Shown: positions 15,866-23,758 of the stretch, one piece after another
Layout of the letters: the number at the start of each line of letters is the position of its first letter
How positions within the stretch are numbered: position 1 is the stretch's first letter
NCBI GenBank assembly: GCA_019058495.1
Contig: JAHPYV010000007.1
Coordinates: 1-33,043, forward strand
Direction of reading: 5' to 3'
Source: Promethearchaeati archaeon
Lineage (GTDB): Archaea; Asgardarchaeota; Atabeyarchaeia; Atabeyarchaeales; Atabeyarchaeaceae
Length of the DNA stretch: 33,043 nt
The notes under the pieces: generated by a model
What the model was told of the DNA's origin: nothing
Seen by the model: only the letters and a program-made list of their open reading frames with translations
Database searches by the model: none
Made by a program: the position numbers and the translations under genes

Positions 15866-16579
15866 ATGTATCCAGTTTCCTATATTCAAGGATCGGATAT
15901 TCTGCCATCTGTCGCTGTGGGTTTTTGGTTCGTTGTAGTTGCGTATGAGTTTCTTCTCTTTGGGTACTTCTTTCTGCTAAAGAGTTTCAGGTTGTGGGCC
16001 TGGGGGCAACGCCAGAAAGGAAATACACTCTTCTTCTTGTTTTTCGCATTATTCTTCCTGTTCTTAGCTATGGGTAGAGGCTTCTTCATCGTTTGGGATT
16101 TCTACGTCCCAAACGTCGCCTCGTATCTATGGCTTTGGAGAATAGGAGAGGCATTGCAATGGATCGCGTTGACTTTCATATCCCTTGCAGTGACGATACG
16201 AATTTTTGAAAACCGCTTTCTCAGATTTGGTATACCAATAATTCCAGCAGTCTGCGCGTTCTTTTTCGTATCCCTACCAGATGAAATAGCAACCTTAGGC
16301 ACCGCTAGCCCAGTGATATTTGCTTTGAATGATGTAATAGCTCCACTCTACGCTATCGTGATACCGCTCATATACTTCTACGTGGCCATACAGAGCGCTG
16401 GCATAATCAGAAGCAGTTCTCTGCTCATCGCTGGTGGATTCCTGATCTACTATCTTGGTCGAGTACTGCACACATTATTCGTTTACGGAACGCCAAATCT
16501 TGCGGGGATGATCCTGGCTCCGGGTATTGTGATAATTGGTCTGCTTGTAATGACGGCTGGAGCAATGCTGATAAAATAG
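15866..16579 (+). CDS. Seven-helix membrane protein of unknown function
   Basis: The 237 residues form about seven hydrophobic helices. The first has WFVVVAYEFLLFGYFFLL and the last IVIIGLLVMTAGAML. Short basic loops such as GQRQKGN lie on what would be the cytoplasmic side. There is no cleavable signal and no kinase or enzymatic domain. The overall plan, with helices of aromatic character, resembles the membrane sensor domains of archaeal histidine kinases, but no such domain is attached. The start is ATG with GGGAGAGG about ten nt upstream. It is divergent from tldD and convergent with the longin-like gene, so it is probably transcribed alone. Confidence 0.65.
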   Translation: MYPVSYIQGSDILPSVAVGFWFVVVAYEFLLFGYFFLLKSFRLWAWGQRQKGNTLFFLFFALFFLFLAMGRGFFIVWDFYVPNVASYLWLWRIGEALQWIALTFISLAVTIRIFENRFLRFGIPIIPAVCAFFFVSLPDEIATLGTASPVIFALNDVIAPLYAIVIPLIYFYVAIQSAGIIRSSSLLIAGGFLIYYLGRVLHTLFVYGTPNLAGMILAPGIVIIGLLVMTAGAMLIK

Positions 16580-16695
16580 CCATAAGCAATCTCTTTTCTA
16601 TTTCTTTGAAGAGCATCGACACTGAAATCTGTCGGGGAAAAGACTTGAATTGCTAAACCCACTACAGTCAGCAAAAGTGGATGTGATACGAACTT

Positions 16696-17313
16696 CTAGG
16701 GAGTCTCTTCTTTGACGAGCCCCAGATCCTTGAGTTTTGTCATTGCACCGTAAATGATCTCCAAGTCCACGCCCATTTTTTCAGCGATTTCTCTGTAAGT
16801 TTTCGTTCCGTCGCACTTTGACGCGATCTCAAACTCCAAATCGTTAATCATCCCTAGTTTTACGGTCAGTGGGGTTAGCTTCTTCTTTAGGATTGGATAG
16901 ACTTCGGCTACTTTGCCCCCCTTCATTACCTCGTCTGCTGCGGGTTCGAACTCCGCGAACTTGCTTATGTTACCATCCCATGAGTCTATATCGACTTTGT
17001 ACTTTCTCAAGAACCCATCTAAGACGATCTTGGCAACTCCTCTAACAATTCTTGGATCATCTTTTTTATCGTGTAGAAGCACACACATCATGCCATCAGC
17101 GCTTCTAAAATCATATACGACGTTGAAGGTCTCCATTTCTATTTCCTTAACCGAATCCTTTTTCTTATCAATACTTGAAGAGATCTCACCCGAGAATTCC
17201 TTTATGGCTGTCAAAAAGCCAGCCATTAGGTCCGGATTAAGCTCAATAGTGCCGTACTTTCGGGTGAAAATCAGGCGCCCACCAGTGTCAATAAAGTAAA
17301 CCGAGTGAATCAA
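16696..17313 (-). CDS. Longin/roadblock-like N-domain fused to winged helix (probable)
   Basis: The N-terminal ~115 residues start with a strand pair typical of longin-type folds: SVYFIDTGGRLIFTRKYG, then LMAGFLTAIKEFSGEIS, then FNVVYDFRSADGMMCVLLHDK. These match small profilin-like domains of adaptor, SNARE and GTPase-regulator proteins, found in Asgard and some other archaea. The C-terminal ~45 residues form a winged helix: YREIAEKMGVDLEIIYGAMTKLKDLGLV. No membrane segment is present. The start is TTG 17313 with a weak AAGGTTG upstream. I infer a role in GTPase- or membrane-linked regulation, but no GTPase lies in the window. The fold assignment is moderate; a structure prediction would decide it. 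Confidence 0.6.
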   Translation of the reverse strand: MIHSVYFIDTGGRLIFTRKYGTIELNPDLMAGFLTAIKEFSGEISSSIDKKKDSVKEIEMETFNVVYDFRSADGMMCVLLHDKKDDPRIVRGVAKIVLDGFLRKYKVDIDSWDGNISKFAEFEPAADEVMKGGKVAEVYPILKKKLTPLTVKLGMINDLEFEIASKCDGTKTYREIAEKMGVDLEIIYGAMTKLKDLGLVKEETP

Positions 17314-17483
17314 TCACTATCAACCTTGAAGAAGTCTCGATGCATCAAATAGCTCTTTGAGGAGATCTTCAAACGACGCAATAGCTAGTAAAGATCTCAT
17401 CATATTAATCTATTCCTTTGAGTGCAAGAAGTCAGCAAATGATGTTATCGCGTCAAATAGAAGAATCAGCTGTGACTAATCGG

Positions 17484-17496
17484 TATAAACATATAT
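17484..17496 (+). promoter_or_regulatory. TATA box of the RecB-type nuclease gene
   Basis: TATAAACATATAT lies 26-38 nt before the GTG at 17522, which places the expected transcript start almost at the start codon. A leaderless or nearly leaderless message is likely; no ribosome site is visible. Confidence 0.5.
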
Positions 17497-17521
17497 GTGC
17501 AGGGTTGTCGAATGAATATTA

Positions 17522-18316
17522 GTGGCGATCATCAACTTCTGGCAGAAAGCGGTCTGGCGAACGCGGAGAGTTGGGCAAGTGCGCAACGTGATCCTCAGAA
17601 AGAAGATAACTCATAGAAGAATCACTTACTTGTTCCAATGGAACCAGACAAACCACAAGCTCTTCGTATCTGACCCATCTCTGCACGATTACGCAGGCTC
17701 ATTATGGGATTTCCTCGAACGAGTCTACAGGGATGATATACCACATCACTTATTCTCGCGCACCGATTTTGGGAGAGCTTCTACGATGAGGCTGTCGAAT
17801 ATCTCGAAGACCGATGGCGCAAACTTGGCGTACCGGCTGGCTAACGAGGGGTTGGTCAAACTCGAGTCTTCAAGCGAATTGCTGAAGCTAGTTAAGAAAG
17901 TCACGGGGTCCTCGACCAGTCACGGCAGTGTTCTGTCTTTCCTGCTTAATTTTGATCCTAACTCGGTTGCTTCAGAAATTCCGGTGTATAGTGAAGAGCT
18001 GAAGTTGACGGGACACATTGATTTGTTGCGCCTGAGGTCTGATGCGACAATTCAAGTTCTGGATTTCAAACCAGGTCTCCGAGACGTGAGTATGTTGTTG
18101 GCTATACCACAGGTCGCCGCATACGGGATCCTTTTAGGCAGACTCATACCTTCGGTAAGAGAACACATAGAATGTTCACTTTTCAACACTCAAGAATCTA
18201 TTACCTTTAAGCCCGATCTATTGGAGACATTGGGCGGCGAAATGTCGTCACCATTTCTTGAAGAGAAGGAAAAAACACACCGACTTCACCAGTCTACGCT
18301 CGATTCACTCTTGTGA
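17522..18316 (+). CDS. PD-(D/E)XK nuclease, RecB/Cas4-like core without Fe-S cysteines
   Basis: The 264-residue protein shows the nuclease motifs in order: Glu152 in SEIPVY, G-H-I-D at 164-167, D-F-K at 181-183 (VLDFKPG), and a Q-x3-Y at 197-201 (PQVAAY), the motif of RecB and Cas4 nucleases. The cysteine cluster that defines Cas4 is missing and no helicase domain is present. A basic N-terminal ~60 residues may bind nucleic acid. It is probably a stand-alone DNA exonuclease or repair nuclease; viral and plasmid origin is possible. The start is GTG (17522), just downstream of a strong TATA box. No CRISPR array is in the window. Confidence 0.72.
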   Translation: MAIINFWQKAVWRTRRVGQVRNVILRKKITHRRITYLFQWNQTNHKLFVSDPSLHDYAGSLWDFLERVYRDDIPHHLFSRTDFGRASTMRLSNISKTDGANLAYRLANEGLVKLESSSELLKLVKKVTGSSTSHGSVLSFLLNFDPNSVASEIPVYSEELKLTGHIDLLRLRSDATIQVLDFKPGLRDVSMLLAIPQVAAYGILLGRLIPSVREHIECSLFNTQESITFKPDLLETLGGEMSSPFLEEKEKTHRLHQSTLDSLL

Positions 18317-18386
18317 ACGTTGAAAGAGCAGCGCCACTTCATTTGCTCTATCCTTTTGTCTGGAATCTGCTCCCAAACGCAGAAGG

Positions 18387-19307
18387 CTATCTTTTTATCT
18401 TATCAATGACGTAACGTATAATCCTATCAGCAATATCGAAAGTTGTCACGGTCTGCAACCCATGCCAAGTTGGCGCCGCGTTAACCTCTGTAATCACAGG
18501 CCCTCTCTCGCTTTCCATAATATCCACGCCACTATACTCTAATCCAAGGGATTTCGAAGCCCTTATTGCCTGATCTTCCATTTCTCGTGGGAGTTCGCAC
18601 TTAACTGGTTTTGCGCTCTGGGCAACATTTGTTTTCCATGATCCTGGAGAGGCGATCCTATACATTGCCGAAACGACTTCGTCTCCGATCACAAATGCTC
18701 TGATATCTCTATCAGGTTTAGGAACATACTCCTGAATGTAGAGTACTTGTCTGACCGAGTAAGCGGCTTTCAGAACTCTGTATGCCACGTCGAAATCATT
18801 CGTGTGGATGGAGCCCTCGCCTCGGGCCCCGACAAGAGGTTTTATTACAACGTCGCCCAGACTTTTCACAGCGTTCAGCGCTTGCCTGAAGCTTTCAGTG
18901 ACAACAGTCCTCGGAATTGAGATGCCTTGATTCTCCAAGTAGAATAGAGTTGCATACTTATCTCTGGCTCGACGGAAGGAATATGCAGGGTTAACTACCA
19001 GAATACCATGCTTCTCCATATGTTCCAAGAGAGACACCCTGTACGTGATCTGGTCAAGTGTACCATAGGTGAGTGTCCTAACCATGGCGGCGCTCAAGTC
19101 ATCTAAACTCTTTCCTCTGAAACTGAACTTCGTAGAGTATCCCACTTCATTGTCGCCAGCTCCGCGGTTTCTTTGATTACCAATTCTAGCGGTTACTTGG
19201 TGGAGGGAAAACAATACGGGCGTGTGCCCGGTTTTCGCGATACTCTTAGTAAGCATCTTGGTAGGCCAGATGCTTGTTAAACGACCATAAATAACCCCGA
19301 TTTTCAA
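18387..19307 (-). CDS. RimK-family ATP-grasp ligase (MptN/CofF/LysX-type)
   Basis: The 306 residues have the RimK-family ATP-grasp layout: N-terminal MKIGVIYGRLTSIWPTKML, a central lid VVIKPLVGARGEGSI, then YIQEYVPKPDRDIRAFVIGDEVV and the Mg-binding end ITEVNAAPTWHGLQTVT. Enzymes of this type add an amino acid, often Glu, to a carboxylate on a cofactor (MptN, CofF), an amino-group carrier protein (LysX) or a ribosomal protein (RimK). The neighbouring genes, THEP1 and a nuclease, do not identify the substrate, so no symbol is given. The start is TTG with GGGGAG ten nt upstream. It is convergent with the nuclease gene. Confidence 0.85.
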   Translation of the reverse strand: MKIGVIYGRLTSIWPTKMLTKSIAKTGHTPVLFSLHQVTARIGNQRNRGAGDNEVGYSTKFSFRGKSLDDLSAAMVRTLTYGTLDQITYRVSLLEHMEKHGILVVNPAYSFRRARDKYATLFYLENQGISIPRTVVTESFRQALNAVKSLGDVVIKPLVGARGEGSIHTNDFDVAYRVLKAAYSVRQVLYIQEYVPKPDRDIRAFVIGDEVVSAMYRIASPGSWKTNVAQSAKPVKCELPREMEDQAIRASKSLGLEYSGVDIMESERGPVITEVNAAPTWHGLQTVTTFDIADRIIRYVIDKIKR

Positions 19308-19439
19308 CAGAGATTTACTCCCCTTGCCTGATCATGCTGGTACGTTAGACATGACAGCACGAACGGATCGGATTCATGATATCTCGTTTTAGAGGATCCT
19401 GAGTACAAAATGGCTATGAAGCTAGCTTTCTATGTTCCT

Positions 19440-19991
19440 TTACGTTTGCTCTGGTCGGAAGAGCATCTGCTTGACCTCACCATAAATCTGATCCCAGTTG
19501 GATCGAGTTAACGTCAACAACTTAACGCTAGGCAAAGCCTTTATCTTCGTTGTGAACGGATGCCTCAACCTCTCACCAACAGTGCCTAGCAAGGGCTTCG
19601 GCGAGGAAAGCGCCTCTTCAACAGTCTCCTGAAACTCCTTGGAGTATAGTTCCATCTTACCTATCTCATCTATGACTATGATGTCACATTTGCTCATTGC
19701 GCGCACTATAGCATTGACACCGACATCTCTAATGACATTGACATTTACACCGTATCTACCAACTTTCACGTCCGACTCGAAGCCAACATCAGCCATCACT
19801 TCCATCTCCCCCGTCATGATGTCTAATACGTGGAACCCAGTTCTCTCCCCTCCAACCCTCACTTCGGGAGTCAGAAGGCCTCCAACAATCGCGCCCAGTT
19901 TTTTCAGATCATCAACAACATTCTGAATTAACCGGGTCTTACCTGAGCCAGGCGGTCCGGTCAAGAGAATGTTTGTCTTTGTAAGTTGCAT
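19440..19991 (-). CDS. THEP1-family nucleoside-triphosphatase
   Basis: The 183-residue P-loop NTPase has Walker A TGPPGSGKTRLIQ (near residues 11-21) and the Walker B signature DIIVIDEIGKMELYS, which is diagnostic for the THEP1 (NTPase_1, NTPCR) family. GGLLTPEVR, typical of the group after the first helix, is also present. The proteins hydrolyse nucleoside triphosphates and deoxy forms slowly; their role is unknown. The length is normal (170-190). The start is ATG, with AGAGGTTGG and AGGG just upstream. It is on the same strand as the RimK-type ligase, 132 nt apart. Confidence 0.92.
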   Translation of the reverse strand: MQLTKTNILLTGPPGSGKTRLIQNVVDDLKKLGAIVGGLLTPEVRVGGERTGFHVLDIMTGEMEVMADVGFESDVKVGRYGVNVNVIRDVGVNAIVRAMSKCDIIVIDEIGKMELYSKEFQETVEEALSSPKPLLGTVGERLRHPFTTKIKALPSVKLLTLTRSNWDQIYGEVKQMLFRPEQT

Positions 19992-20424
19992 CCCTAAGCC
20001 AACCTCTTACGAACTAGCGCGCTAGTATATCGATTACGCATTGCTTCCGCTGTTCATCATCAAAACCTAGAGAACAGAGGCATAGATGGCTAACAAGCTT
20101 TTATTTCTTATTCATTTGGCTTCTGGTAGATCTTAGGGTCACTGCTTCAATCGGCAGGTTGGGCGGGGCTCCTAGGACAGTCATTCGTGTGCACGTATGT
20201 GAGTGCGTGGGGTTCTTATTCTTCCTCAGCTGGCAGGTTGGTGAAGGTGGTCACACCAATAGATGCAAAATGGCAAAGAACACAGGATTACTGCTGCGAC
20301 ACAAATGACTGTCTTCTTCATTCATTGTTCAATAGGACAAACCCTGTGTAGAGCGAGTCTTAGTTGCTCCACTCTCTCCCTTACCGCGAGGATTTACCGA
20401 TGCTGAGAGGCGCTACATGTACGA
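19992..20424. other. Intergenic stretch upstream of the homing endonuclease
   Basis: No confident gene. A 10-nt sequence, GGCAGGTTGG, occurs twice (about 20152 and 20232). A 31-codon minus-strand frame (20226-20321) starts with Lys-Lys and a hydrophobic core like a lone signal peptide, but has no ribosome site. Nothing resembling a tRNA or intron target was noticed. Confidence 0.35.
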
Positions 20425-21405
20425 ATGAAAGAGAAAGAAACTAATAATGGGTTGAGCACAGGGAAAAGAAAGTGCTGTTACATGAATACTTCCGGTTTGA
20501 CTCTCGAGGAGCTAAGTTACCTACTTGGACTATATTGCGCTGACGGTTACTTGTGCAAAAGAAAGAACTCAGCTGGCCTATTCTGGTACCTGCAAGGAAA
20601 CGAGGAAGTAATAGCGAGAAGAGTTGAAGCTTTGCTAGCAAAGACTGGTCTGCGTCCCAGAGTGCACTTATCAAGGCATGGAGGAATAGAAGTAGCTGTT
20701 TACTCGATGAACCTTAGTGAAGTATTTCCAGTCAAGAAGGATGTTCTGAAGACAAGCGTAGCATGGAAATTCCTTGAGAAGTATCTTAGCGTGGACTATG
20801 GAATCCCATTTGCTGCAGGACTCATCGATGGCGATGGTGGTTGTAAAGCCTATTACTATCGAGGATCGTATGGACTTCTTGGATACATTATGTCGAAGTG
20901 GAATTTTAGTCAAACCAAATTTCCATCTCTTTGCGAGTACCTCTATAGATTTGTCGAAACAAATTCGCCAAGCGGCTCAACCATCAGAACTTATCGCAGA
21001 CGAAAGGGTCCCAAGGAAAGAATAGATCGTGCAGTATTAATTCGTAAAAGTGGAATACAGACACTCTTACAATATGGAATCGATAAATATTCCTGGAAGG
21101 TTAGGAAATGGCAACAGCACATCATGGAGTTAGAGGGACGCCTATCAACACTACGGTCAAGCGTTAACACTATTGGTCAACTAGCTCATTTGATAGGTCT
21201 AAGCAGGTCTGCAGTATGGAAATGGTGTAAGACGGGCAAAGTGAAGACATTGCGAGGCGATACAAGAACTTGGTATCTTATCCCCTCAAAGGAGGTTAAA
21301 CGCCTACTCAATGACCCAGCAACACTTGCACGACAGGTCGAGCAGCTCAGAAACTCGAGGTTAGTGTATCCATGGTATACCAATGGTGCAGAGCAGGCAA
21401 AGTAA
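20425..21405 (+). CDS. LAGLIDADG homing endonuclease with C-terminal HTH
   Basis: Two LAGLIDADG motifs are present, as expected of a monomeric homing endonuclease: LLGLYCADG (residues 33-41) and FAAGLIDGDG (129-138), with acidic residues Asp40 and Asp137. A basic linker follows, then an excisionase/MerR-like helix-turn-helix at about 250-295 (LSRSAVWKWCKTGKVKTLRG, then a tyrosine-rich strand and SKEVKRLL). This HTH probably aids DNA targeting. The end, residues 306-326, looks out of frame: a second copy of the HTH continues in the -1 frame (to 21491). The gene is free-standing; no intein or intron splice site was identified. It may start at ATG 20479 instead. It is a mobile-element remnant or a still-active gene with a frameshift. 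Confidence 0.82.
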   Translation: MKEKETNNGLSTGKRKCCYMNTSGLTLEELSYLLGLYCADGYLCKRKNSAGLFWYLQGNEEVIARRVEALLAKTGLRPRVHLSRHGGIEVAVYSMNLSEVFPVKKDVLKTSVAWKFLEKYLSVDYGIPFAAGLIDGDGGCKAYYYRGSYGLLGYIMSKWNFSQTKFPSLCEYLYRFVETNSPSGSTIRTYRRRKGPKERIDRAVLIRKSGIQTLLQYGIDKYSWKVRKWQQHIMELEGRLSTLRSSVNTIGQLAHLIGLSRSAVWKWCKTGKVKTLRGDTRTWYLIPSKEVKRLLNDPATLARQVEQLRNSRLVYPWYTNGAEQAK

Positions 21406-21491
21406 GAGCCTTGCAGGGTGGTAGAAGAAAAAGGTATCTCATCCCTGTGGATGAAGTTGCTCGGCTCCTCCAGGAGCGTCGAAAGAATTGA
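21315..21491 (+). pseudogene. Frameshifted tail of the homing endonuclease: second HTH copy
   Basis: In the -1 frame relative to the endonuclease, codons from about 21340 encode SVSMVYQWCRAGKVRALQ, a loop and RYLIPVDEVARLLQERRKN, ending in TGA (21489-21491). This closely copies the upstream HTH (RSAVWKWCKTGKVKTLRG ... WYLIPSKEVKRLL). The frame opens only after a TGA at 21312, so the shift lies at about 21315-21345. The intended protein would be about 354 residues with tandem HTHs. A frameshift mutation, a programmed shift or an assembly indel could explain it. Confidence 0.7.
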
Positions 21492-21775
21492 AGGAAAATA
21501 ACGGGGAGATGGAGAAATTATTGATTGTCACACTAATGCAACGACTCCCTAGATTGACTGGATGAAGACTATTGAGCAACTGATTGAGGAGGTACCATCT
21601 CGCGTGCGCTAGTTTGTCCCTGAGCCGAACGTTAGAAGTATGTTGACTTTCTCGAATTGCATTCTAATTGACTTCTACCAAGGTGCCTGCTGACTGCAGC
21701 CTAGCTATGTACTCGTGGCGCTTTCCAGCGACTTGCTTCAGAATGAGTATACGTTGAATTTAAGTTCTATGCCCG

Positions 21776-22690
21776 CTATCCGCTTCTCCTCACCGTTTGA
21801 CTTGCTCGATATTTCAGAAGTTTTTCTTGTTTCGACGGATAAATCATTGAACGTGCTAGTCTATCTATGTTTGATGGCAGCTCTTGAATGAACTGATTCA
21901 GCTTAAAGCCCGGCACAACAGGAACATCGTTTACCATCGCTATGCTCTCGGGAAACAAAGTTATGATAACTGGAACCACCTCGGCTTCGTTCCACTCAAC
22001 TATTTGAGGAATACTTCGGACCACAGTCGGCACACTCTTGCTTAAGGCGTCGACTCTTTTCCTCTGTTTCTCGACGATTGTGCGCAATCCTTTTACGCGT
22101 CCCAAATAGTGTTTGCAATCAGCCATGACAAGTAGAGGCTTTCTTATAGCTAGAATATCACATTCAAATCGTTGGCCTCGAATTGACTTAAATCGAAATT
22201 CCTGAACACACGAGTACCCATTTTCTTCCAGAACTTTAGTACAGAACGATTCGAATTCCTTCCACGACAACATGCTCGCCGATTCTTCGATCGTTGCCCC
22301 CATTGTCACTGCTGTAACCGCCATTTTGAGTCGATCCTCTCCTGTTGGAGTAAGAATTGCTGTGTCGTTACAGATCTTCTTGATTCCAGCGGATTCCTCC
22401 AGTTTCTCTATGATCTCAAGAAGGAAATCCTCTCGAATACTCAGTTCTTCTTGGAGATTCTTGATCTTAATTGATTCTCCCTTGTTCTCCAACAGCGTCA
22501 TTACAATATAGAGCGCCGGGTTCTTGGCGTAATTCGAAGTGACAAGAGAGCAAGCTCCTCGCTTTTCGTTACTACTTAACCTTGGCAACTTTCCGCTTCC
22601 CCTTACACTCCTAGAAGCGATCAGAGAGAATGCTTCTGTTTGTCCAATCTCACGCAAATAGTTTTCGCCGACAATTACCATGTGCACCAT
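21776..22690 (-). CDS. Winged-helix plus Mrr-type PD-(D/E)XK endonuclease-like protein
   Basis: After a poorly structured ~55 residues, residues 58-125 form a winged helix (PALYIVMTLLENKGESIKIKN, LTPTGEDRL). Residues 140-260 form the nuclease domain: SWKEFESFC with Glu147, then FECDILAIRKPLLVMADCKHY with Asp178, Asp191 and Lys193. This Glu, Asp, (D/E)-x-K spacing fits Mrr/archaeal Holliday-junction-type PD-(D/E)XK nucleases, often used in modified-DNA restriction. The start ATG 22690 is given; other methionines inside the first 70 residues are possible. The gene faces away from an HTH regulator across 74 nt. Confidence 0.7.
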   Translation of the reverse strand: MVHMVIVGENYLREIGQTEAFSLIASRSVRGSGKLPRLSSNEKRGACSLVTSNYAKNPALYIVMTLLENKGESIKIKNLQEELSIREDFLLEIIEKLEESAGIKKICNDTAILTPTGEDRLKMAVTAVTMGATIEESASMLSWKEFESFCTKVLEENGYSCVQEFRFKSIRGQRFECDILAIRKPLLVMADCKHYLGRVKGLRTIVEKQRKRVDALSKSVPTVVRSIPQIVEWNEAEVVPVIITLFPESIAMVNDVPVVPGFKLNQFIQELPSNIDRLARSMIYPSKQEKLLKYRASQTVRRSG

Positions 22691-22764
22691 AGTTAAGTGA
22701 ACTTGACCAAACGCTTAAATATAGCCCTTTCTGAATCCTCCTCAGTCAAAACCATCGCTGCAAG

Positions 22765-23331
22765 GTGAAAAAGCTAGTAGGTGAGAGAGTCCTATGCCAG
22801 GTGACTGCGTTTTCAAAGTTGAGAAGATGGCTAGACGTAGTCGAGGTGACCACCAAATTAGAAAAGGTGATGGTACCCTCCAGCAACAACTCCGCAACCA
22901 ATGAAGATTGCTACAACGCTGTCAGCAACAACAATGGCACCACTCTGACGGACTCAGTTTGCCGTCCGCTGGACTTGTTTTCTAGCAAGCTTAACAGTGA
23001 ACTAGTTGAGCGACTATTTGGTCTAGCTCAATCAATCTTAACGGAGAGGCAGAAGTCTCTATTGGTCTCCGCAGTTCAGGAGCTAAGATGGAATTCTATG
23101 ACACTGACGAGACTTTGTGAGAGACTATCACGTGAACTAATGATGAGTTACTCAACAGTAAAGTGGAACATAAGACGATTAGCAACCTTGAGATTACTCA
23201 GCGGCGGAACAGAGAATTCTAAGGGAATGAAGGCGCAACTTACGACACTGGGCGAGCTGGTCGCTTCAATGCTGATTCATGATGATAGCAGATTGGCACG
23301 TAGCGGTGCGAAGAAGTCAACATCAAAATGA
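22765..23331 (+). CDS. Winged-helix/HTH transcriptional regulator (probable)
   Basis: The first ~70 residues are low in structure. Residues ~75-170 form a helical domain with ILTERQKSLLVSAVQELRW, MTLTRLCERLSRELMMSYSTVKWNIRRLATLRLL and LTTLGELVASML. The segment ending SYSTVKWNIRRL is a typical recognition helix followed by the wing and a leucine-rich helix. This matches archaeal regulators that sense a partner gene and bind their own promoter. The start is GTG 22765, 74 nt from the divergent nuclease gene, with CTTAAATATAG between them (about 22715), a candidate shared TATA element. The target and ligand are unknown. Confidence 0.6.
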   Translation: MKKLVGERVLCQVTAFSKLRRWLDVVEVTTKLEKVMVPSSNNSATNEDCYNAVSNNNGTTLTDSVCRPLDLFSSKLNSELVERLFGLAQSILTERQKSLLVSAVQELRWNSMTLTRLCERLSRELMMSYSTVKWNIRRLATLRLLSGGTENSKGMKAQLTTLGELVASMLIHDDSRLARSGAKKSTSK

Positions 23332-23758
23332 AAGACTACGGAAAGACTTTCTGCGTCGTATGGACAACAAACTCACTACGGCAGAATGAGAAACGGTGAG
23401 CGTTTGGTGACTTTGGCATCAGGTATCTGCGAAGATAGCATCAGTTGCTGCCTAGAGTGTGTCAAGACTCAAAGAAGAATACCTTGGTCGGTACGCGCAG
23501 CACAATAGTGAATGGTAAAACGATTTGCTGCAGCTATCTTTTTTTGTCGTGGTGACGCCATACATCTTTGACTGAATCTCTCGATTTTGATCCCTCAACA
23601 AAACGATGAAGAAAGTAACCCGACAAGACGGAGATAACCTAGACTCATTTTACGACCATCCATATTTGTATTGCTGGCGGATGTTCTTGCATCGAATTTC
23701 TTATTAGCCCACATAGCTTATGATTTTCCAGTGAGAATCTAGATCGAGTTGAAAGCTA
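23332..23758. other. Intergenic stretch with a T-tract
   Basis: No gene is supported. A run of seven T at 23539-23545 may be a late terminator for the HTH regulator. No tRNA-like or palindromic structure was noticed. Confidence 0.4.

Noticed and set aside
16941-16957. A tRNA T-arm-like string, GCGGGTTCGAACTCCGC.
   Set aside because: It lies inside the conserved frame of the longin-like gene on the minus strand, and no acceptor, D or anticodon arm surrounds it.
21552-21690. A short frame, MKTIEQLIEEVPSRVR, continuing past a TAG.
   Set aside because: It looks weakly protein-like but is too short, has no recognisable motif, and stops soon after; kept only as a possible remnant.
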